Counted from the first letter of the stretch, positions 26,078 to 35,104 are shown. The stretch: 64,000 nt of DNA from Xylanibacter ruminicola (GCA_015060625.1 SUYC01000001.1:340783-404782), one strand, 5' to 3'. Notes: generated from the letters alone by a model not told the origin. Made by a program: numbers and translations.

Positions 26078-26384
26078 AATCTTTAAAATTTTAAATTGTT
26101 ATTGTTTAAAAATGTACGTGCGCCTCTGTGCGCACATGTGCGTATATTTACGCAATTATATCGCCCTCCGCCATTCGGAAGGTGAATGTTGTACCAGCAT
26201 GTCAAAGATCGTGCAAGCCGAACGCAGAGCTAAGCTTGCTTGGGCTTTGCTGAGGCGCGGCCGATGTTCGAGGCGTAGCCTCAAAGAACGATTGATTTTT
26301 GAATCACGTCGGCAAAGGTATAGCAAGTTTCCGAGCCGACAATGGCCGTTTTTTCGATTGTCCAGAAACTTGTCCAGCTTTCGG
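26078..26384. other. Intergenic leader with a repeat-rich segment
   Basis: 307 bp between the Rha gene and the next gene upstream. Minus-strand TACCTTTG at 26320-26313, with ATTG 19 bp upstream, is a probable promoter for the Rha operon. The 5' leader then contains GC-rich hairpins (about 26205-26290), including GAGGC-GTA-GCCTC and AAGCTTGCTT-type palindromes. A minus-strand open frame crosses this repeat but shows no coding features. Confidence 0.5.
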
Positions 26385-26867
26385 TTACTTGTCCATAAAT
26401 CCGTCCAACTTTTGGCGTTTAGCCCTTCCGAAAGCACTCGAAAAACGCAAAAACAGATTTTTTCTCCTTATCTTTTCTTTAGGTTTCACATCATGAACAA
26501 AGCTCCAATCAGGGAACTTACCCACGGTGTCATTCACCTTATTATAGATTGTTGATCGTTTAGGCAGCCGCTCAATACCAATCTGTGATAGATAGCCAGT
26601 AAAATCATCAGGCGTTAGATAATAATCCACACCATTAATAGCACCATCGTTTACACCTATCATGATGTATGCCAGGTCGCTGGGACGCTTATACACCTTT
26701 TTATCGGCTTGCAACTCCCTAATAGCTTCAGCAAAACACCGATCAATCACATCGCGTGTTTCAGCATAGCTGTTCGTACCCACCACCTTTGCAGCAGGAC
26801 AAATACGCAACATTCCCATAAAAGGCTCGTAAGCATCATCCTCAATTTCAATCACAATTTGTTTCAT
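26385..26867 (-). CDS. Unknown protein at the head of the phage-like cluster
   Basis: I do not recognise the family. From the ATG at 26867 the product has 160 residues, starting MKQIVIEIEDDAYEPFMGML; the frame opens at 26906. The N-terminal third looks like a small beta-alpha domain. The C-terminal part (YYLTPDDFTGYLSQIGIERL, then STIYNKVNDTVGKFPDWSF) could be a helix-turn-helix-like or regulatory segment, ending in a very basic tail (EKIRRKNLFLRFSSAFGRAK). A consensus promoter lies 80 bp upstream. Confidence 0.65.
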   Translation of the reverse strand: MKQIVIEIEDDAYEPFMGMLRICPAAKVVGTNSYAETRDVIDRCFAEAIRELQADKKVYKRPSDLAYIMIGVNDGAINGVDYYLTPDDFTGYLSQIGIERLPKRSTIYNKVNDTVGKFPDWSFVHDVKPKEKIRRKNLFLRFSSAFGRAKRQKLDGFMDK

Positions 26868-26947
26868 TCTTGCTTCACGTTTGCGAAACAGAATGGGCCC
26901 ATACATGTTTCTGGTTAGACATTATTTTTTTATTGGAAATCCGAATG

Positions 26948-26980
26948 CAAATATAGAGAATGTACGAGCATAAACACAAA
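26948..26980 (-). promoter_or_regulatory. Promoter of the 26385-26867 gene
   Basis: Minus strand TTTG (26980-26977), 21 bp, TATATTTG (26955-26948). Confidence 0.75.
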
Positions 26981-26984
26981 AATA

Positions 26985-27022
26985 ATGTGAGAGTTTGCGA
27001 TATATCTCACAAACCCTCACAT
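26985..27022 (-). terminator. Terminator of the 27050-27499 gene
   Basis: ATGTGAG-A-GTTTG and CAAAC-C-CTCACAT pair as a 7+5 bp stem with one mismatch. On the minus strand a T-rich tail follows. It overlaps nothing coding. Confidence 0.7.
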
Positions 27023-27049
27023 ATTCTTTTAAACTCTAAGTAATTTGGT

Positions 27050-27499
27050 TTATAGTTTGCTAAAATCTGCCACCATTTTTCTGAATGCCTCAGAATTTTG
27101 ATATGACTTATTATTTATCTTCCTTAAGCGATAGAACGATTTTTCCGAAACAACTACGTCAGGATAGGTATTATGGTATTCTTTCCATTTTGGTTCTCTC
27201 ATCTGCCCCGCAGCTATGGCAGCTGTTGTTGGCATCATCACATCCATTGGTGTGCATTTTCCATACATCAGTTCACTTATCATATTAACCACAGCTTCGG
27301 CCTTTTTGTAATCGACAACTGCAGCCTTTAAACCTTTGTTTGATGGCAGAGAAGTAATAGTTTTGGTGTGCGATATCACTTTTGACTGTGCACTATCCTT
27401 CAAATGAAGCGCCCGGTTTAGCTGCTTACCCTTATTTTTCAGGGTAACGGAAGAATTACTTTTGGGAGTCATTCGTCTTATTTTGAGGGGCATTTCCAC
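27050..27499 (-). CDS. Unknown basic protein
   Basis: I do not recognise the family. The 149-residue product (starts possible at 27499, 27493 or 27472) has a basic, Ser/Thr-rich N terminus, then VVDYKKAEAVVNMISELMYG and a C-terminal EKSFYRLRKINNKSYQNSEA that could be helical. It has its own terminator. The candidate small-RNA promoter on the opposite strand overlaps its 5' end. It separates the phage-like operon from the Type I restriction operon. Confidence 0.55.
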   Translation of the reverse strand: MEMPLKIRRMTPKSNSSVTLKNKGKQLNRALHLKDSAQSKVISHTKTITSLPSNKGLKAAVVDYKKAEAVVNMISELMYGKCTPMDVMMPTTAAIAAGQMREPKWKEYHNTYPDVVVSEKSFYRLRKINNKSYQNSEAFRKMVADFSKL

Positions 27500-27524
27500 T
27501 TTTATCGGACATGTATTATATTTG
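27493..27524 (+). promoter_or_regulatory. Promoter of candidate small RNA 2
   Basis: TTTC (27493-27496), 20 bp, TATATTTG (27517-27524): one mismatch in the -33 box. Confidence 0.6.
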
Positions 27525-27528
27525 CACC

Positions 27529-27606
27529 GAAATAAGATTTTAAAAGTTTATAATTGATTAATTCAAACGCGAGGAGCCAACAGTGATGTTCGCTCCTCGT
27601 TTTCAT
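27529..27606 (+). ncRNA. Candidate small RNA 2 (about 78 nt)
   Basis: The -7 box is followed by CACCG, GATTTTAA and GTTTATAATTGATTAATT, then the intrinsic terminator GAGGAGC-C-AACA-GTGA-TGTT-C-GCTCCTC and a T-rich tail. The ordered motifs and hairpin plan match candidate small RNA 1 (8263-8347), while the lower stem sequence differs. That is what one expects of a structured RNA rather than a recent duplication. No reading frame of note is present. Function unknown. Confidence 0.6.
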
Positions 27607-27621
27607 TTCTGTTTATATATT

Positions 27622-30600
27622 TTATGCCGTAACCCAGCCGTAGCCTTGGATGGCCATATCGACAAAATGGTTCATAATCAGGTTTGTTTTCTCTACAAAC
27701 GATACTCTATCGTAGCTTTCTGGTAGGTCGTTATTCAGAGATACCTGTATGAGTGAGAACACTTTTTTTCGGGGCTGTTCGTCCTTATACCAGTCAACCA
27801 CCATGAAGTTGTCCTTCTCGGCCTTTAGCTTTTGATAGAGGTTCTTTGCTGCTAGGATTACTTTCTGCTCTTCGGCCTTTGTAAGTTTCTTACCTTGAAT
27901 CAGCAAATCGTATATTTCAAGTTCCTCTTCCTCCAGACCAAGGTCAGTAGAGCGTCCTTGTTCTTTCTTCAATTCTTCTATCAGCTGCAGCAGCTTCTCG
28001 TAATAATCCTCGTTCTCACTTCCTCCTGCATTATAGCGATTGATGATACTCTTATAACGCTCAGAGAATGATATGCGCATGCAGTTCTTATTTATCATCT
28101 GCTGCAACAGTTGTTCTATAAAGATGCGCAGGTCGTCAATCTCTAATGCCTTATATGGGGTAAGACTGATTTCCTTGCGTAAATCATCCACATTTATCTT
28201 GCTCAGGTCGATCACCTTGCCTTGATGTATTACATAGTCGGCATTATCGCATACCTGATTAGTAGATGTCACGCTCTGATCCAGTTTCTCTGCCAATCTG
28301 GCCTTGGCACGTTGCAGTTTCTCATCGTCAATCTGATTACAGAACAATCCGTTGAGATAGCTGATAGGTGCAAACTTGTTATTATGCCAACCACGTTCGA
28401 ATATCTCTGGCTTGCTGGCATCGTAGAGATTCATCAGCAGATTGCTGAGCACCTTGAAGCGGTCTTTCCACTCGTCTTTCTGCAATATCCTATCAAATGC
28501 CTGTCGCAGCATCTCTAACCTATCCAACGTATTAGTTTCTGCAATTATCTCGTCTAAGTTAATGCTTAGCGTCAACAGGAAGGCATCGCACTCAAGTATG
28601 CAGTTGTCGATATTGGTAATAAGCTGCTCAATGTTCTTGGCAGGATAATCGCCATCCTCATCGCCTCTTGATGCATAATCACTTAGGGCCTCCTGCATAT
28701 ATTTAAACACGTTTACGTAGTCGACGATGATACCACATGTTTTGCCTGGGAATACACGATTTGCACGTGCAATGGCCTGCATCAGCGTATGACTCTTCAT
28801 CGGCTTGTCGAGATATAGCGTAGATAGCGATGGCACATCAAAGCCTGTAAGCCACATGGCACATACAAATACCAGACTTAAGCGGTCGTCCTTATCCTTA
28901 AACCGGTCTTCGATATCCTTGCCATCGGTGGTAATCCTATTCATCAGCTCTCTATGCTTGGTGATATCAAGCCCCTGCTTCATGAATTTCTCTTTCTCGT
29001 CAGCCTCCTCGCTGATTACCACAGCCATCTCAACGCGGTCCATATAGCCCAATATACGGTTTATTTTTTCGCGTTCCTCTTCTGTCTTGGCTTTATTTCG
29101 CTGTTTTATCAGTTCTTTCTGTTCCTCAGCCCAGTAGTGCTGAACCTTGTCGTACATCTTAACAGCCGTGTACTTATCTACACTTACCACCATACCCTTT
29201 CCTAGGAATCCTCTACGAGGGAAATGGTGTGCTATATCCTGGGCTATCTTATTCAATCGATCGTCACGCTTAATAACCTCAAGAATTCGTGACGAGCTGT
29301 TTTCTAGCAGTTCCTGTTCGCGCTCGTTCAGATTCTCCTCTTCTACGATTTCAGCCACATCGGTATCCAGCCAGTCGTTGGTAAGTCCCACTTCGGGCAC
29401 TCTTCGGCTATAGAACAATGGCACAGTTGAACCGTCGGCAATAGCTTCGGCAAAGTTATACTCTGATACATAATCGCCAAACCACTGGTTAGTAAGGCGC
29501 TTTGCGCCAAGCAACGGTGTACCTGTAAAGGCAATATAGTTGGCGTTTGGCAGGCCTGTATGCATATTCTCGGCCAGCTGCTTATACTGTGTGCGATGAG
29601 CCTCATCTACCAGTACAAAGATATCGTTACGCTCAGACAGTATGGGGTATTTCTTCTGTTTGTCGTATTGGAATTTATGTATCAGCGTAAACAGCATGGG
29701 CTTGTTGCTCATCAGATATTCGCGTAGCTGTGCTGAGTTCTTTGGCTGGCATTCCTCCTTTTCGCCTATCACCTCCGAGCGTACAAACGTCTTGTGTATC
29801 TGGGTGTCAAGGTCGTCGCGGTCGGTTACTATCAGGAACGTAAAGTTTCCATGCAACTTACGTCTAACCTTCCTTACAAACATCACCATCGAGTAGCTTT
29901 TACCTGAGCCTTGGGTGTGCCAGAATACACCTAACTTTCCATTAAGTTCCTCGCGACGTTCCACACTCTTCATCAGGTTATTTACGCCCAGAAACTGGTG
30001 GTTCTTTGCAATAATCTTTACGCGCTTGTTGTCGAAGAATATAAAGTTCTCGATATAGTCAATCAGTCGTTCTTTCTTAAACAGGCCGTCTATCAGGTAT
30101 TGTATAGACAGGCCATGTTCTGCTATCTGATCCCTATCCAGTTTTTCCTTCTCGTCGTCAACACGCAGCCACTCAAAAAAGTATTCGTAGCCAGCATTCC
30201 ATGCACCTATCTTGGTTTGCAGTCCGTTCGAAAGCACACAAATCTGATTCAAGGCAAAGATATTGGGTATATCCTCGCGATACGAAACCAGATTCTTATT
30301 ATACGATTCCTCTACTTTTACGGTAGAGTTCTTCAGTTCGATAAATACTACAGGCAGTCCGTTTACAAACAGCAGCACATCAGGGCGGCGATAACGATAA
30401 TGGCCCTTTATCCACATCTGATTAACGCAGTGGAAGTCGTTGTTCTCTATGTTGTCAAAGTCTATCAGCTTAACTATCTCAAAGTCATCGCCTTTAGCCG
30501 TACGTGTGTCAACCCTCAGTCCGTTACGCAGTTGGTTATACAGTCGGTAGTTCACATCTACCATATCCTGACTGCTAAAGTCTCTACGGTAGTCGTTTAC

Positions 30601-30828
30601 TATACTGTCGATGATATCCTCGCTTACGTTTGGGTTAATGCGCTTGAGTGCATTGCGGAACACTTCTGGTAGTATACATTCCTTCACACTGTTACGACCA
30701 GTAACGCTAACATCGTCCTGTTTCTCTACGCTTGGGTCGCATTCTATGCGAGTCCAACCGTATTCTGGCTGCGATAAGCGGTTACATATCGCCTGCTCTA
30801 TATCGTCTTCGCTGATAAAGGATTTCAT
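27622..30828 (-). CDS. hsdR: Type I restriction enzyme, R (endonuclease/translocase) subunit
   Basis: Motor and nuclease of the HsdRMS complex. The PD-(D/E)xK nuclease is seen as YRRPDVLLFVNGLPVVFIEL followed by K, near residue 165. The SF2 helicase has Walker A FWHTQGSGKSYS (about 305-316) and the DEAH box VLVDEAHRTQ (about 404-413), with FDVPSLSTLYLDKPMKSHTL in motif V/VI. The ATG at 30828 (1068 residues) lies 5 bp after the Fic stop and is preferred to 30855, which would overlap it. Length is normal. Last gene of the operon. Confidence 0.95.
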   Translation of the reverse strand: MKSFISEDDIEQAICNRLSQPEYGWTRIECDPSVEKQDDVSVTGRNSVKECILPEVFRNALKRINPNVSEDIIDSIVNDYRRDFSSQDMVDVNYRLYNQLRNGLRVDTRTAKGDDFEIVKLIDFDNIENNDFHCVNQMWIKGHYRYRRPDVLLFVNGLPVVFIELKNSTVKVEESYNKNLVSYREDIPNIFALNQICVLSNGLQTKIGAWNAGYEYFFEWLRVDDEKEKLDRDQIAEHGLSIQYLIDGLFKKERLIDYIENFIFFDNKRVKIIAKNHQFLGVNNLMKSVERREELNGKLGVFWHTQGSGKSYSMVMFVRKVRRKLHGNFTFLIVTDRDDLDTQIHKTFVRSEVIGEKEECQPKNSAQLREYLMSNKPMLFTLIHKFQYDKQKKYPILSERNDIFVLVDEAHRTQYKQLAENMHTGLPNANYIAFTGTPLLGAKRLTNQWFGDYVSEYNFAEAIADGSTVPLFYSRRVPEVGLTNDWLDTDVAEIVEEENLNEREQELLENSSSRILEVIKRDDRLNKIAQDIAHHFPRRGFLGKGMVVSVDKYTAVKMYDKVQHYWAEEQKELIKQRNKAKTEEEREKINRILGYMDRVEMAVVISEEADEKEKFMKQGLDITKHRELMNRITTDGKDIEDRFKDKDDRLSLVFVCAMWLTGFDVPSLSTLYLDKPMKSHTLMQAIARANRVFPGKTCGIIVDYVNVFKYMQEALSDYASRGDEDGDYPAKNIEQLITNIDNCILECDAFLLTLSINLDEIIAETNTLDRLEMLRQAFDRILQKDEWKDRFKVLSNLLMNLYDASKPEIFERGWHNNKFAPISYLNGLFCNQIDDEKLQRAKARLAEKLDQSVTSTNQVCDNADYVIHQGKVIDLSKINVDDLRKEISLTPYKALEIDDLRIFIEQLLQQMINKNCMRISFSERYKSIINRYNAGGSENEDYYEKLLQLIEELKKEQGRSTDLGLEEEELEIYDLLIQGKKLTKAEEQKVILAAKNLYQKLKAEKDNFMVVDWYKDEQPRKKVFSLIQVSLNNDLPESYDRVSFVEKTNLIMNHFVDMAIQGYGWVTA

Positions 30829-30833
30829 AGGCA

Positions 30834-31850
30834 CTACTTTTTCAATAATTTCCAATAACCAGTTTTATTACCTCCTATACGTTCTATGATGCCAGCATCA
30901 CGAAGCACGGAGATATGTTTACGAACCATTCTGTCGCTGATGCCTAAATGGCTACCAACGGTCGCTGCCGAAGCATGTCCATCTTCCATTAATTCCTGAT
31001 ATACATCCCATACTGCATCCGACAAATCGGGGTATTGAAGTCTGAGTTTATTAGGAACTTTATTAGGAAGTTTATTAGGAACTTCTTCGGGTTCTTCCTC
31101 AATACGTTTCATAGCATCAAGCAAGCAGCGCAACATAAACTCTATGAAAACTGTGCTGCTACCTGCAGCGTCACACATAGCTATTATATCATAGTACTCT
31201 TGCTGATGTTCCTTAACAATGGTTTCAACAGGAATCCATGAAAAAATACCCTTCCATTTACTTAGCAACATCGTCTGCCAGTAGCGCCCCATACGTCCAT
31301 TACCATCTATGAAGGGGTGGATAAACTCAAACTCGTAGTGGAATACGCAAGAACTTACAAGCGGATGCACATCGGTCTTTTTTACCCATTCAAAGAGGTC
31401 GGCCATTAATGCTGGTACACGATCGGCAGGAGGAGCCATATGGATACATTTGTCACCATCAAATACACCTACGCCTGCATGACGATAACAACCAGCGTTG
31501 TCAACCAAAGCCAGCATCATCAACTCATGTGCTCGTAACAGATCTTTTTCCTTGAAAGCATCCAACTGCGACATCAACTGATAGGCTTGTAGTGCATTCT
31601 TAACCTCCTGTATCTCATTAGGAGCACCTAACACATGTTTGCCGTCAATAATATCTGTCACCTGCTTCAATGACAGTGTATTGTGTTCTATCGCCAACGA
31701 TGAGTGGATCGTCTTAATGCGATTGGCTTTGCGCAGCATTGGCGAGGGCACATTATCACCCAATACTGTTGTGACAATGCCTACCAGTTCGGATATCTCC
31801 GACACTAATCGCATGATTTCAGACGTTATCGTAAATGGTGGTATATACAT
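30834..31850 (-). CDS. Fic-domain protein with inhibitory N-terminal helix and wHTH
   Basis: Probable AMP- or UMP-transferase. The Fic motif HPFIDGNGRMGR (about 176-187) is complete, including the catalytic histidine. IHSSLAIEHN near residue 50 matches the class II inhibitory motif (S/T-x-x-x-E-G/N), so the enzyme is probably auto-inhibited. A C-terminal winged helix (ATVGSHLGISDRMVRKHISV) suggests DNA binding. Between the domains lies a tandem PNK(V/L) repeat. Located between the DUF262 gene and hsdR with gaps of 9 and 5 bp, so it is an integral member of the Type I operon. Confidence 0.92.
   Translation of the reverse strand: MYIPPFTITSEIMRLVSEISELVGIVTTVLGDNVPSPMLRKANRIKTIHSSLAIEHNTLSLKQVTDIIDGKHVLGAPNEIQEVKNALQAYQLMSQLDAFKEKDLLRAHELMMLALVDNAGCYRHAGVGVFDGDKCIHMAPPADRVPALMADLFEWVKKTDVHPLVSSCVFHYEFEFIHPFIDGNGRMGRYWQTMLLSKWKGIFSWIPVETIVKEHQQEYYDIIAMCDAAGSSTVFIEFMLRCLLDAMKRIEEEPEEVPNKLPNKVPNKLRLQYPDLSDAVWDVYQELMEDGHASAATVGSHLGISDRMVRKHISVLRDAGIIERIGGNKTGYWKLLKK
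31044..31084. repeat. 12-bp tandem repeat inside the Fic gene
   Basis: On the minus strand CCTAATAAA(G/C)TT is repeated three times, encoding PNKL-PNKV-PNKL in the linker. Copy number could vary without frame loss. Confidence 0.75.
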
Positions 31851-31859
31851 AACTATACT

Positions 31860-33686
31860 CTATTTTATTAACCCCTTGCTTCGAAGCATATCTATCATTG
31901 CCTGCTCTTCTGCCGTTGGCACTGGGCTGGCATCTGGCGTTACCTCTACCTGATCATATTCGCCAACCCACTTTTTGAAAAGGTTCTTCAGATGAGTACA
32001 GATCTTCTCATCATTAGTGACAATATTGGCAAGATCCCATTCTCCAAGTGAGGAATTACCCAACTTTTTACAGATAGCAATTGTAGACTCTTTATACTTT
32101 CCTTTCTTCTTGTCGAAGTAATTGTTGCTGGCAGAAATATTCAGCTTCTTCTCCAAAGGAAGTTTATTGCCTATATGCTCTAACTTTTCGTTGGCTTCAT
32201 CTTCATCAAAGGTATAATACTTCGAATCCCAAGTTTGAGGGAATATGTGTTCTATTTCCCAATAACTCGGTAGCATATCCTCTTGTTTCTCTTCCTTATA
32301 AGCCAAGAGCTTCAGGATCATTCTTTCCACCTTCCTATTTGGCTTAATCAGCAGATTATCTGTCCTAACCTTTTCTGCCTGCAATTCGTATTCGTCTTCT
32401 GTTTTCTTTTCTTCAAAACCAGCTGCAAACACGGGATGGGAAGTGTTGATTATCTGCGCATTCAACTTCAGGATATCGCCTTTAACAGCACTGATGGTTG
32501 GTGCTTCAAGGAAACGTATTAGCAGCATCACATAAAGTTTTCTGAGGAATTTTAAGAATATCTCCTCAAAATCTTCTCTATCCTTATATTGCATATAGAA
32601 GATGGATACAGGATATTTCCAGAATTCGTTAGAGTATGAAGACAAACAATCGAGTATCTTCCTGATATCCATATTCTGACTCCAGACCTCAGTATTAATA
32701 GATTCACGACCATTAACCACCTCCCAAAGATGCAAGCTATCTGCCAGTTCATCAATAATCTTTACAGAGAGACGATTCTTGCCTTTCTCCTGATAATACT
32801 TTCTAACACCAGGCGTTGTAGTCTTCACATCATTATCCTTGGCTCTGAGATAGAACATGTGGTAATAGAACAACGACTGGATGCTTTCAGACACTTTCGC
32901 TGAATCATTTTCCAGTTTCTTCCATTTATTTATAAAGTCCTTTTTACCAGCCTCATCAAGACTCTTATATATATGAGATTTAAATATATCCGCATCAGAT
33001 AGAGGCAGACCTCTATTATTCAGAGTGTTGAATATTGTCAATGCTGTTTCTTGGTCATCTGCATCAATAGGCAGCAGTATGGTATATTTCAGCAGAGCCA
33101 AAATAAATTGGAATATCTGGTGAGGACTATTCTGCGCCTTATCTGTATATAGTTCAATGAATTTATTGAAGTTCTTCGAATAGTTATCTGTTGCTTTAGG
33201 ATCTGCTTTTCCTGTTTCAAGGATATTGCGTAACAGTTCATTGCCGGAATCTGTAACCACTTCAGACCTTAGCAACATCTGCTTGCGGTTTACCTTACCT
33301 GTCATTTCGTCCTTCTTCCATATCGCAGGCGTAATCTCTCTGATGAAATTTTGAACCTCGTCAGACTTAGTTTCTTCATTCTCCAACATGGCAAAGACAG
33401 CCCTTAGTAGCAAAACCAGTGATGTTATACGCTGTTGACCATCAATAATTTGCTTTTCACCATTTTCTGTATATGACACCACACATCCCAAGAAGTAACT
33501 ATTGGCACCATTGGGTTGTGTGCGATCGATGGAGAATCCCCAAATATCATCAAACAAGGTACAAATCTCGTCATCACTCCACGAATAAGGACGCTGGTAT
33601 TCTGGAATCACAAATGGCACCTCCTGTCCACTAGTTAGTAGTTGGAGCACCGTCTGCTTGTTTACATTTATATTTGCTGCTGCCAT
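31860..33686 (-). CDS. DUF262/DUF1524 protein (GmrSD-like, probable nuclease)
   Basis: The 608-residue product has an N-terminal DUF262 domain: YQRPYSWSDDEICTLFDDIW and the ParB-like QIIDGQQRITSL (about 76-87), which in GmrS uses NTP hydrolysis. The C-terminal DUF1524 part (from about 470) carries WEIEHIFPQTW, the His-Me/HNH nuclease histidine, and N-K-L-P plus KKKGKY. Members include Type IV restriction enzymes acting on modified DNA, and BrxU/SspE-like defence nucleases. In this operon it probably adds an antiphage activity next to HsdRMS; target unknown. Confidence 0.9.
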   Translation of the reverse strand: MAAANINVNKQTVLQLLTSGQEVPFVIPEYQRPYSWSDDEICTLFDDIWGFSIDRTQPNGANSYFLGCVVSYTENGEKQIIDGQQRITSLVLLLRAVFAMLENEETKSDEVQNFIREITPAIWKKDEMTGKVNRKQMLLRSEVVTDSGNELLRNILETGKADPKATDNYSKNFNKFIELYTDKAQNSPHQIFQFILALLKYTILLPIDADDQETALTIFNTLNNRGLPLSDADIFKSHIYKSLDEAGKKDFINKWKKLENDSAKVSESIQSLFYYHMFYLRAKDNDVKTTTPGVRKYYQEKGKNRLSVKIIDELADSLHLWEVVNGRESINTEVWSQNMDIRKILDCLSSYSNEFWKYPVSIFYMQYKDREDFEEIFLKFLRKLYVMLLIRFLEAPTISAVKGDILKLNAQIINTSHPVFAAGFEEKKTEDEYELQAEKVRTDNLLIKPNRKVERMILKLLAYKEEKQEDMLPSYWEIEHIFPQTWDSKYYTFDEDEANEKLEHIGNKLPLEKKLNISASNNYFDKKKGKYKESTIAICKKLGNSSLGEWDLANIVTNDEKICTHLKNLFKKWVGEYDQVEVTPDASPVPTAEEQAMIDMLRSKGLIK

Positions 33687-33713
33687 ATCTATATCGATTT
33701 AAGTTATTCTATA

Positions 33714-34940
33714 TTATACGTTCACTTCGAGTTTTCCAGACATCAAGCGAGGGAGTAACAAGTCTCGCTGGCGAGCGAGATTCTCACTCTGTTGCTCAAT
33801 CTTCAATATTTCATCAAAAATGACTCTTGTCTTATTCTCGAATAAATCAAGAATCGAGTCTATAGGTACCACCATTTTCATTTTGCGAAACCGTCCTTTA
33901 CTAATCTCTAAGAATGTAGATCCATTAGCGTTCGCAATTATCTCATCTTTTTTCAACTTAAGCGTGTAAAGCATGTACATACGAAGGTTTTCTTTTTGAG
34001 GTATAATCGAAATAAATCCTTGATTTGTACACACTTCAAATGGAGCAACACCAAAGAAACCAATACTTGCACGGCTTGTCATTAGGATTGTATAAGGAGG
34101 TAGTAGTTTAGCGGAACTCTTCTTTAATCCTTCTTCTGTTATACGGCCTTCAACATTTAATAATGGTAAGCTATTTTTTGAAGTTATATCTGTTGGAGTA
34201 ACCCATTTAATATTGCCATTCCAATACTCAGCTTTTGAAGTTGATGGAGTACCACCCCCTAAAGTTTCGCAAACATTACCAATTCTGTCTATCACCCATC
34301 CCTTAGGCAAACCATTATCAAACTCGACTTTTTCATGACCAGGGAAACGGAAGCGGACAAACCACTCCTTATAAAGATTCTCTGCCATTTGCTCCAACAG
34401 ACGAATACGTTTGTTGTTGTTCTCTATCAGATTATCGTAAGCTGTAAGAACAGAAGCAATTTCCTTCTGTATATTTAACGGTGGTAAAAACACCTTAATT
34501 CTTTCAACTTTATAGATTCCGAGTTTGGGCTGAGCAGCTCCACCTGCAACAGTTTGCATATATTCATGATATTGTTCTTGATTAAGTACATAAAATAAAT
34601 ACTTTCCATCAACAATACTATTAAATTCAGTAAGCCTTACCGCATTCTCCGTAAGATTGAATCCATCTATTTCTTCTTGCGCATATGCGACATCACCAAC
34701 AGAAGCTCCAACAATTGTTATAGCTATATCCCCTGATTTAATAATATACTTTTTTATTTTATTAAATACTATTTCGTCGATATAAATCAAATCATCCGTT
34801 TGTATCTTTCCTCCTTTTATATCTCTTGCTCTAATATAAGGATAATTTGTTATTTCTGTAGTAAAATCCATACCTAATGGTATCCTTTTACCACTTTTTA
34901 TACTACATATATCTTTTAATCTATATGCTTGACCTGTCAT
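33714..34940 (-). CDS. hsdS: Type I restriction enzyme, S (specificity) subunit
   Basis: Sets the DNA target of the methylase and nuclease. Two target-recognition domains (about 5-150 and 215-360) alternate with conserved helical spacers: LPPLNIQKEIASVLTAYDNL after TRD1, and the C-terminal EQQSENLARQRDLLLPRLMS. The 408-residue length is normal and both halves are intact. Its start codon overlaps the stop of the 55-residue gene (ATGA). No inverted hsdS copies or invertase are visible within the operon, so phase variation by inversion is not evident. Confidence 0.95.
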   Translation of the reverse strand: MTGQAYRLKDICSIKSGKRIPLGMDFTTEITNYPYIRARDIKGGKIQTDDLIYIDEIVFNKIKKYIIKSGDIAITIVGASVGDVAYAQEEIDGFNLTENAVRLTEFNSIVDGKYLFYVLNQEQYHEYMQTVAGGAAQPKLGIYKVERIKVFLPPLNIQKEIASVLTAYDNLIENNNKRIRLLEQMAENLYKEWFVRFRFPGHEKVEFDNGLPKGWVIDRIGNVCETLGGGTPSTSKAEYWNGNIKWVTPTDITSKNSLPLLNVEGRITEEGLKKSSAKLLPPYTILMTSRASIGFFGVAPFEVCTNQGFISIIPQKENLRMYMLYTLKLKKDEIIANANGSTFLEISKGRFRKMKMVVPIDSILDLFENKTRVIFDEILKIEQQSENLARQRDLLLPRLMSGKLEVNV

Positions 34941-35104
34941 ACTCTACTCCTCCCCCTTTTCATTTGTCTCTGCGTTGCGGAGATAATTTTTTCTTCTGGG
35001 AAAGTGTACGCATTGCGTACATAATGTTTTTGTATCTCAGCCCCCCACACAGAGCCATATAATGTGGCCTCTTGTTGCGGTTCTATATATTTTATTTCGC
35101 TCAT
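34937..35104 (-). CDS. Small 55-residue protein between hsdM and hsdS
   Basis: Read from the sequence: ATG at 35104, TGA at 34939-34937. The product starts MSEIKYIEPQQEATLYGSVW and ends in a basic QRQMKRGRSRV. The stop overlaps the hsdS start by four bases and the ATG lies 26 bp after the hsdM stop, spacing that fits a real gene in the operon. I know no family. It could be a coupling peptide, an anti-restriction-like regulator, or the remnant of a larger gene. Confidence 0.6.
   Translation of the reverse strand: MSEIKYIEPQQEATLYGSVWGAEIQKHYVRNAYTFPEEKIISATQRQMKRGRSRV

Noticed and set aside
26156..26437. 93-residue minus-strand frame upstream of the Rha gene
   Set aside because: It crosses a GC-rich palindromic repeat and a promoter-like box and overlaps the neighbouring gene.
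33748..33790. CTCGC-TG-GCGAG hairpin in hsdS resembling the double-hairpin repeat
   Set aside because: It encodes the conserved ENLARQRDLLLPRL end of HsdS and lacks the second hairpin.
33714..34940. Phase-variable inversion of hsdS
   Set aside because: No second specificity gene, inverted TRD repeats or adjacent invertase is present in the operon.
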